Shown here: piece by piece, positions 40,847-46,215 of the stretch
Layout of the letters: every line of letters begins with the position of its first letter
Position numbering within the stretch: the first letter of the stretch is position 1
Source: Sinorhizobium fredii USDA 205
GTDB taxonomy: Bacteria; Pseudomonadota; Alphaproteobacteria; Rhizobiales; Rhizobiaceae
Assembly (NCBI RefSeq): GCF_001461695.1
Contig: NZ_AUTC01000156.1
Span: forward strand, 1 to 46,215
Length of the DNA stretch: 46,215 nucleotides
Reading direction: 5' to 3'
Notes under the pieces: model-generated
The model's input: the letters and a program-made list of their open reading frames with translations, nothing else
Told to the model about the DNA's origin: nothing
The model's database searches: none
Position numbers and translations under genes: made by a program

Positions 40847-41788
40847 ATGAGACTTTCTATCTGCACTGATGTGATGGGCGACCTGTCTTTCACGGACATG
40901 CTCGACAAATGCGTCAAGCTCGGCGTCGAAGGCATCGAAATGACCGGTGGCGGCTGGTCCCGCGCGCCGCATTTCCGGGCCGACGAGTTGCTGGCCGACA
41001 AGGCGCTCTTAAGGACCAAGCTCAAGGAAATCGAAGCGCGCGGGCTGAAGATCGCGGCGCTCAATTGCTCGGCCAACCCACTGGATCCGGGTGCAATGGG
41101 CAAGCGTCACCGCAAGGAAATGGAGCAAACGATCCGCCTCGCTGGCGAAATCGGCATCAAAACCATCGTGACGATGTCCGGCCTGCCGGAAGCAGCACCC
41201 GGCGACATGGTGCCGAACTGGCTCGTCTATACCAAGAGCTGGCCCGACGAGATGCCTGAGCGCGACCGTTACCAATGGGAAGAGCGTGCGTTTCCGCTGT
41301 GGCACGACCTGGTGAAGCTCGCCAAGGAGGCCGGCGTCGAAAAATACGCGCTGGAAAACTTCTCGGCCATGCTCGTCTGGAATCCCGAGACGCTTTTCCG
41401 CCTGCGCAACGAGGTGGGCCCGATGGTCGGCATGAACCTCGATCCCTCGCATCTGATGTGGATGGGCGCCGATCCGATCGCGTCTGCTCGGGCGCTCGGC
41501 AACGCGATCCACCATTGCCACGGCAAGGACACCCGTATCGAGCGGGGCCTTGCGGATGTGAACGGCCTTCTCGAATTGAAGGAGGTCACCGACGTCGCCA
41601 ATCGCAGCTGGAACTATGTCGCCGTCGGCGCGGGCCGTGATCTGCAGTGGTGGAAGGAGTTCTTCTCGGTCGTCCGCATGTGCGGCTACAACGGCTGGGT
41701 CAGCCTCGAGATGGAAGATTTCACCATGTCGACGGAGGCCGGTATCCAGTCCTCCATCGACGCGCTCCAGGCAACGATCAGCCGCTGA
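40847..41788 (+). CDS. Sugar phosphate isomerase/epimerase, TIM-barrel family
   Basis: A 313-residue AP-endonuclease-2-like TIM barrel, distinct from the IolH-like protein. It has MRLSICTDVMGDLSFTDML, KLGVEGIEMTGGGW, ALNCSANPLDPGAMGKRHRK and VEKYALENFSAMLVW (putative metal-site Glu). NLDPSHLMWMGADP supplies Asp/His, and IHHCHGKDTRI a further His. Glu/Asp/His placement suits a metal-dependent isomerase, epimerase or dehydratase. IolE, the inosose dehydratase missing here, has the same fold, so this protein could replace it, or act like IolI. The start follows AACGAAAGATGAACCA, a weak site. It precedes iolC by a 172-base gap with two hairpins. Confidence 0.78.
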   Translation: MRLSICTDVMGDLSFTDMLDKCVKLGVEGIEMTGGGWSRAPHFRADELLADKALLRTKLKEIEARGLKIAALNCSANPLDPGAMGKRHRKEMEQTIRLAGEIGIKTIVTMSGLPEAAPGDMVPNWLVYTKSWPDEMPERDRYQWEERAFPLWHDLVKLAKEAGVEKYALENFSAMLVWNPETLFRLRNEVGPMVGMNLDPSHLMWMGADPIASARALGNAIHHCHGKDTRIERGLADVNGLLELKEVTDVANRSWNYVAVGAGRDLQWWKEFFSVVRMCGYNGWVSLEMEDFTMSTEAGIQSSIDALQATISR

Positions 41789-41796
41789 GAGCCTCT

Positions 41797-41822
41797 GGCA
41801 CGGGCAGGCGACTGCCCGTGCC
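41797..41822 (+). terminator. Hairpin after the second isomerase gene
   Basis: GGCACGGGCAG (41797-41807) and CTGCCCGTGCC (41812-41822) form a perfect 11-bp stem closed by a GCGA tetraloop, 8 bases after the isomerase stop. No T-run follows, so partial attenuation or 3'-end protection is likelier than full termination. Confidence 0.6.
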
Positions 41823-41896
41823 ACCGTCCTGGCGCCGCGCAACGAGCGTGGCTAGGGCGGCTAGATCGCTATCGAACGGAACGGGATTGCTGAACA

Positions 41897-41916
41897 GCGG
41901 GCTCCGGCGAGCCCGC
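41897..41916 (+). other. Second hairpin in the iolC leader
   Basis: GCGGGCTC (41897-41904) and GAGCCCGC (41909-41916) form a perfect 8-bp stem with a 4-nt loop, about 45 bases upstream of the iolC start. With the preceding hairpin it suggests the iolC leader is a control or processing point. Confidence 0.45.
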
Positions 41917-41960
41917 GGGCGGGACTGGGCGTTCCTTGAAACGCATTTTGAGGACAGGGT

Positions 41961-43874
41961 ATGACCAAATCATTGGACGTTATCACGATCGGGCGCGCGG
42001 GGGTTGACCTCTATGGGGCGCAGGTCGGAGGACGCCTCGAGGATATGGGATCCTTCGAGAAGTATATCGGCGGCAGCCCCACCAACATCGCCTGCGGGAC
42101 GGCGCGTCTGGGCCTCAAGTCGGCGCTCATCACCCGGGTCGGCGACGAACATATGGGGCGGTTCATCCGCGAGGAGCTTCAGCGGCACGGAGTCGAGACG
42201 CGCGGTGTTGCGACCGATCCCGAGCGGCTGACAGCACTCGTCGTCCTCGGCATCCGCGACGAGGAGCGCTTTCCGCTCATTTTCTACCGCGAGAATTGCG
42301 CCGACATGGCGCTCTCAGAAGAGGACATCGACGAGGAGTTCATTGCGTCGGCACGCTCCGTGCTGGTGACCGGCACCCATTTGTCGCACGCGCGCACCGA
42401 GGCCGCCGTCATCAAGGCGCTTACCCTTGCCCGCAAGCACGGGGCAAAGACCGCGCTCGATATCGACTACCGCCCGAACCTCTGGGGCGTCGCAGGGCAT
42501 AATGACGGCGAGAGCCGGTTCGTCGAGAGCCAGGCGGTGACGGCGAAGCTGCAGGCCACGCTGCATTTTTTCGACCTGATCGTCGGAACAGAGGAAGAGT
42601 TTCACATTGCAGGCGGGACGACCGACACGGTCGACGCATTGCGCGCCGTTCGCGCTGTCTCGGCGGCCACACTCGTCTGCAAGCGCGGTGCGAAGGGCGC
42701 CGTCGCCTTCGAGGGGCCGATCCCGGACAGCCTCGACGACGGCCTCTCCGGCGAGGGCTTCCCCGTCGAGGTTTTCAATGTGCTGGGAGCAGGCGACGGC
42801 TTCTTTTCGGGGCTCCTGAAAGGCTGGCTCGACGGTAAGGACTGGTCCACTGCGCTCAAATACGCGAACGCCTGCGGGGCCTTCGCGGTGTCGCGCCACG
42901 GCTGCACGCCGGCCTATCCGTCGCTTGAAGAACTGAACTTCTTCCTGAAGCGCGGCATGGTGCGGGCTGATCTCAGGAACGACGCTGAACTGGAACAGGT
43001 TCATTGGTCAACCAACAGGCATGGCGACTGGCCGGAAATGCGGGTCTTCGCCTTCGACCACCGGATGCAACTCGAGTCGCTGGCAGGCTACACGCCCTCC
43101 AAGGGCGGAGCGTTCAAGGAGCTCTGCCTCGATGCGGCGCTCCGCGTCCAGAACGGCCGCCCCGGCTACGGCATCCTCTGCGACGACCGGATCGGGCGGC
43201 GTGCGCTGCATGCCGCCTCCGGCACAGGCCTCTGGATCGGCCGACCCTGCGAATGGCCCGGCTCGCGGCCCCTGACGCTCGAGCCGGCGCTTGGCCCCGA
43301 TTGCGGCGGGCTCTCCGAATGGGCGCGCGAGAACGTGGTCAAGGTGCTGTGTTTCTGCCATCCCGACGACGACGCGGCATTGTGGGCGACGCAGCTGGCG
43401 GAGGTGAGGCGGCTCTTTACCGCCGCGCGTCGCAACAAGCTGGAATTCCTGCTGGAAATCATTCCCTCCAAGGTGGGGCCTGTCGCATCCGACACCGTCG
43501 CCACGCTGATCCAGCGCTTTTACGCAGAAGACATCTATCCCGACTGGTGGAAACTGGAGCCGATGGAAGAGGCAAGCGCCTGGGCGAGCGTCTGCGCCGC
43601 CATCGAGGAACACGACCCCTACACGCGCGGCATCGTCGTCCTGGGTCTCGACGCGCCGGAAACGGTGCTCAAGGCGAGTTTCGAGGTCGCGGCGCGCTTC
43701 CCGCTCGTCAAGGGCTTCGCAGTCGGTCGCACGATTTTCGGCTCGGTCGCACGTGACTGGTTCGAGGGACGGCAGAGCGACGAGGGTGCAGTAGAAGAGA
43801 TGGTTGCCAGATACGCGCGTCTTTGCGCGATCTGGGACGAGGCGCGGACATCCGCGCAGGAGGAAGCAGCATGA
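41961..43874 (+). CDS. iolC: 5-dehydro-2-deoxygluconokinase with C-terminal DUF2090 domain
   Basis: A 637-residue two-domain protein. The N-terminal PfkB-type sugar kinase (about 1-325) opens LDVITIGRAGVDLYGAQVGG, has the substrate-binding region YIGGSPTNIACGTARLG and ends with VLGAGDGFFSGLLKGW, where Asp279 is the catalytic base. The C-terminal DUF2090 aldolase-like domain (about 340-630) starts MRVFAFDHRMQLESLAG and ends KGFAVGRTIFGSVARDWFEG. This fused form is the usual IolC of proteobacteria. It phosphorylates 5-dehydro-2-deoxygluconate, and the aldolase-like domain may act like IolJ. GAGGACAGGGT precedes the ATG. Its stop overlaps the iolD start (ATGA). Confidence 0.92.
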   Translation: MTKSLDVITIGRAGVDLYGAQVGGRLEDMGSFEKYIGGSPTNIACGTARLGLKSALITRVGDEHMGRFIREELQRHGVETRGVATDPERLTALVVLGIRDEERFPLIFYRENCADMALSEEDIDEEFIASARSVLVTGTHLSHARTEAAVIKALTLARKHGAKTALDIDYRPNLWGVAGHNDGESRFVESQAVTAKLQATLHFFDLIVGTEEEFHIAGGTTDTVDALRAVRAVSAATLVCKRGAKGAVAFEGPIPDSLDDGLSGEGFPVEVFNVLGAGDGFFSGLLKGWLDGKDWSTALKYANACGAFAVSRHGCTPAYPSLEELNFFLKRGMVRADLRNDAELEQVHWSTNRHGDWPEMRVFAFDHRMQLESLAGYTPSKGGAFKELCLDAALRVQNGRPGYGILCDDRIGRRALHAASGTGLWIGRPCEWPGSRPLTLEPALGPDCGGLSEWARENVVKVLCFCHPDDDAALWATQLAEVRRLFTAARRNKLEFLLEIIPSKVGPVASDTVATLIQRFYAEDIYPDWWKLEPMEEASAWASVCAAIEEHDPYTRGIVVLGLDAPETVLKASFEVAARFPLVKGFAVGRTIFGSVARDWFEGRQSDEGAVEEMVARYARLCAIWDEARTSAQEEAA

Positions 43875-45712
43875 CCATCAAGACGATCCGGCTGACGGCT
43901 GCGCAAGCCATGGTCAAATGGCTCTCGGTGCAAATGACCGAGGAGGGCGAACGCTTCATCGACGGCGTCTGGGCGATCTTCGGCCATGGCAATGTGGCCG
44001 GGATCGGCGAAGCGCTGCACGGCATCGGCGACGCGCTGCCGACCTGGCGTGGGCAGAACGAGCAGACGATGGCCCATGCCGCGATCGCCTATGCGAAGAC
44101 ATTGAAGCGCACGCGCGCCCAGGCCGTGACCTCCTCCATCGGCCCCGGCGCCACGAACATGGTGACCGCCTGCACGCTGGCCCATGTGAACCGGCTGCCG
44201 GTGCTCTTCATTCCGGGGGACGTGTTCGCCAACCGCCGCCCCGATCCGGTGCTGCAGCAGGTGGAGGACTTCGGCGACGCGACGGTCAGCGCGAACGACT
44301 GCTTCCGCCCGGTCTCGGCCTATTTCGACCGGATCATGCGGCCCGAACATCTCTTGACCTGCCTGCCGCGGGCGCTCGCGACGATGACCGATCCGGCCAT
44401 TTGCGGCCCGGTCACGCTCGCCTTCTGCCAGGACGTGCAGGCCGAGGCCTATGACTATCCGGAGGCATTCTTCGAGCCGAGGGTCTGGCGCATCCGCCGC
44501 CCCGAGCCCGATCCGCGCGAGGTCGCGGACCTCGCCGAAGTGATCCGCGAATCGAAACGCCCGGTGATCATCTCGGGTGGCGGGGTGATCTATTCTCAGG
44601 CCGAGGCGGATCTCGTCGCCTTTGCCGAGGCGCACAACATTCCGTTCGTCGAGACGCAGGCGGGAAAGGGAGCGAATAGTTGGGACCACCCGCTGAACTT
44701 CGGCTCACCCGGGGTGACGGGCTCGGCCTCGGCCAATGCGCTCTGCGCCGACGCCGACCTGGTGATCGGCGTGGGAACCCGCTTCCAGGATTTTACCACC
44801 GGCAGCTGGGCGCTCTTCCGCAACGCCGCCCGCCGGCTCGTGTCGATCAACCTTGCCGGCTATGACGCGACGAAGCACGGGGCTCTGCCCTGTGTGGGCG
44901 ATGCCAAAGTCACGCTCGGGCAGCTGAGCGCGGCGCTCGGTGAGCACCGCGCGCCAGCTTTCGACGCGCAAAGCCGTCTTGATTGGCATGCGGCGGTTAC
45001 ACGCGTGACGGCGGCGCCGGAGGCAGACGGAGTGGGCAATCTGCCGTCGGACGTGCAGGTGATCGGCGCGGTGCAGCGGGTGGCAACCGAAAACACAGTG
45101 GTCATGTGCGCGGCCGGCACGATGCCCGGCGCGCTGCAGGTGCTCTGGCAGGCGGCCGCGGGTGGCTACCACATGGAATACGGCTATTCCTGCATGGGCT
45201 ACGAGGTGGCGGGGGCCATGGGCATCAAGCTCGCCCGCCCGGACAAGGAGGTGATCTGCTTTGTCGGCGACGGCTCCTATATGATGGCGAATTCGGAGCT
45301 TGCCACTGCCGTGATGCGACGCGTGCCGTTCACCGTCGTGCTCACCGACAACCGCGGCTACGGTTGCATCAACCGGCTCCAGATCGAATGCGGCGGGGCC
45401 GAGTTCAACAACATGTACAAGGATTCCAACGTCGAAGTGCAGCCGGAGATCGACTTCGTCGCTCATGCTGCGGCAATGGGTGCGCATGCCGAGAAGGTGG
45501 GCTCGATTGCCGAGCTCGAGGCGCGGATCGTCGTGGCGCGTGGGCGGAAAATCCCGAGCGTCATCGTCATCGACACGGACGCCGTACCGGGCACCGGTGC
45601 GGGCGGCCACTGGTGGGACGTCGCCGTTCCCCAAGCCGGCGGACCTGAGCGGCTTGAACGCGCCCGCGCGCACTACAATCAGAATGCTGCCGAGCAGCGG
45701 ACGTTCGATTGA
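43871..45712 (+). CDS. iolD: 3D-trihydroxycyclohexane-1,2-dione hydrolase
   Basis: A 613-residue thiamine-diphosphate enzyme that hydrolytically opens the trione ring in inositol breakdown. The N-terminal pyrimidine-binding domain includes GHGNVAGIGEAL and WRGQNEQTMAHAAIAYAK with the activating Glu. The middle domain has PVIISGGGVIYSQAEADLVA, and the C-terminal domain has the ThDP/metal motif beginning GDGSYMMANS (466-475) with Asn in VLTDNRGYGCINRLQ. Length and motifs are diagnostic for IolD. It is coupled to iolC by an ATGA overlap. Its substrate comes from the IolE reaction, yet no canonical iolE is present in the window. Confidence 0.93.
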   Translation: MTIKTIRLTAAQAMVKWLSVQMTEEGERFIDGVWAIFGHGNVAGIGEALHGIGDALPTWRGQNEQTMAHAAIAYAKTLKRTRAQAVTSSIGPGATNMVTACTLAHVNRLPVLFIPGDVFANRRPDPVLQQVEDFGDATVSANDCFRPVSAYFDRIMRPEHLLTCLPRALATMTDPAICGPVTLAFCQDVQAEAYDYPEAFFEPRVWRIRRPEPDPREVADLAEVIRESKRPVIISGGGVIYSQAEADLVAFAEAHNIPFVETQAGKGANSWDHPLNFGSPGVTGSASANALCADADLVIGVGTRFQDFTTGSWALFRNAARRLVSINLAGYDATKHGALPCVGDAKVTLGQLSAALGEHRAPAFDAQSRLDWHAAVTRVTAAPEADGVGNLPSDVQVIGAVQRVATENTVVMCAAGTMPGALQVLWQAAAGGYHMEYGYSCMGYEVAGAMGIKLARPDKEVICFVGDGSYMMANSELATAVMRRVPFTVVLTDNRGYGCINRLQIECGGAEFNNMYKDSNVEVQPEIDFVAHAAAMGAHAEKVGSIAELEARIVVARGRKIPSVIVIDTDAVPGTGAGGHWWDVAVPQAGGPERLERARAHYNQNAAEQRTFD

Positions 45713-45723
45713 GGAAGAGCGAT

Positions 45724-46172
45724 ATGGTCGATCTGTGTTGCACGGAGGCAATGTCCTGGCCCTCATAGAACCCATCGGATTTTCAACTTCGTCGCTCAAG
45801 GACAAGGCCGAGCTTGTCGAGGCAATCGAAGCGGTAGGCGGTCCAGCGAAATTCAAGCTGGTGCATGACACATTCCAGGATGCGATTGCCGGCGGGGGCC
45901 CGATCTTCCCCGACTACACGGCGCTCGTGCATATCTCGGGAATCTCCGACCCGCTTCCGCCGCTGGACGAGCGGCTTGATGCACACCGCATTCTCGTCGA
46001 TGAACGGGATCGCTGCGACACGTTAACCCAGATCGAAGCCTTTCTCGACGCCGGATACGGAGGTGCATTCTCCTTCGAATGCACCGCTTCGACCGTTCAA
46101 GAAAGTTCCACGCTGGCAGAGGATATCGCCCGCTCGTTCGAGTATATCGAGGCTCGGTCGGCTCTCGCCTAG
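45724..46172 (+). pseudogene. Truncated TIM-barrel isomerase gene
   Basis: An ATG at 45724 with GAGGAAGAG upstream opens only 14 codons (MVDLCC...) before a stop. In another frame, from a possible GTG at 45735, about 145 residues follow that read as the C-terminal half of a sugar isomerase/hydroxypyruvate-isomerase-like TIM barrel: LALIEPIGFSTSSLKDKAEL, FKLVHDTFQDAIAGG, YTALVHISGISDPLPPL and FLDAGYGGAFSFECTA. Whole family members are ~250-270 residues, so the N-terminal half seems lost by a deletion near 45735-45745 that also broke the frame. The conserved Glu, His and Asp positions of the back half remain. It lies 11 bases after iolD and was probably the next operon gene. Confidence 0.7.
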
Positions 46173-46215
46173 AGCGTTTCATTGCTTGACTGAATCTGAT
46201 GGGATTCCCTGCAGG
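46173..46215. repeat. Possible edge of a dispersed intergenic repeat
   Basis: The last 43 bases (AGAGCGTTTCATTGCTTGAC, then TGAATCTGATGGGATTCCCT) resemble a sequence I recall as common between genes in Rhizobiales genomes. The window ends inside it, so its extent and orientation cannot be defined. Confidence 0.3.

Noticed and set aside
33531..45712. Rhizopine (moc) catabolism locus
   Set aside because: Binding protein, Gfo/Idh and isomerase genes are reminiscent, but the Rieske/ferredoxin moc genes and the GntR-type regulator are absent, while iolC and iolD are present.
1..46215. CRISPR arrays, tRNA/rRNA genes, transposases, integrases, phage genes
   Set aside because: I scanned for regular repeat-spacer patterns, cloverleaf-like sequences and recombinase motifs and saw none. 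The window is not a recognisable mobile island apart from small palindromic repeats.

Overview
The window is high-GC DNA (about 60-65 % by eye) with tightly packed operons, strong GGAGG-type ribosome sites and catabolic gene sets typical of the Rhizobiales. Paired palindromes near the left end (292-391 and 1142-1185) resemble the intergenic mosaic repeats of Sinorhizobium/Ensifer. I read it as a catabolic stretch of an Ensifer/Sinorhizobium-like genome, perhaps a large accessory replicon. No replication, conjugation, phage, CRISPR, tRNA or rRNA genes are visible.

Left end (1-2.2 kb): the start of a truncated minus-strand gene, a stand-alone receiver (670-1065) between two inverted repeat copies, a candidate anti-Shine-Dalgarno small RNA (about 1254-1390, minus) and a FixJ-type regulator (1550-2182, minus).

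Glycine betaine / one-carbon block (2.5-19.2 kb): a cobalamin riboswitch (about 2545-2735) precedes gbcA-gbcB (Rieske glycine betaine demethylase and its reductase), a small unknown gene and fdhA (formaldehyde dehydrogenase, with a one-base frameshift). Two GATase1-AraC regulators diverge next (the first GbdR-like). Then, on the minus strand, come a 989-residue aminotransferase/2-hydroxyacid dehydrogenase fusion, a BCCT transporter, and mtkB, mtkA, a malyl-CoA lyase and serine-glyoxylate aminotransferase, with an atypical LuxR regulator at the far end. Read together: betaine enters by the BCCT carrier, GbcAB removes a methyl group as formaldehyde, and a partial serine cycle interconverts malate, glyoxylate, glycine, serine and hydroxypyruvate. 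The B12 switch suggests the oxygenase route is the B12-independent alternative to corrinoid methyltransferases.

Phenylacetate block (19.4-32.3 kb): paaABCDE, an extra ferritin-like PaaA paralogue and paaZ on plus; paaR (TetR), paaK, paaI and paaG on minus; and a fused enoyl-CoA hydratase/3-hydroxyacyl-CoA dehydrogenase on plus. The thiolase expected for the last step survives only as an eroded remnant at the head of the paaA operon. Similar ACCG/CGGT operator-like sites lie before both the paaA operon and paaG.

Inositol-type sugar block (32.3-46.2 kb): a LacI regulator (frameshifted), a periplasmic binding protein, two permeases, one ATPase, IolH-like and IolG-like proteins, a second Gfo/Idh/MocA oxidoreductase, a second TIM-barrel isomerase, iolC, iolD and a truncated isomerase. 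Canonical iolE, iolB and iolA are absent, so the locus either depends on copies elsewhere or handles an inositol derivative. Intercistronic hairpins punctuate this operon.
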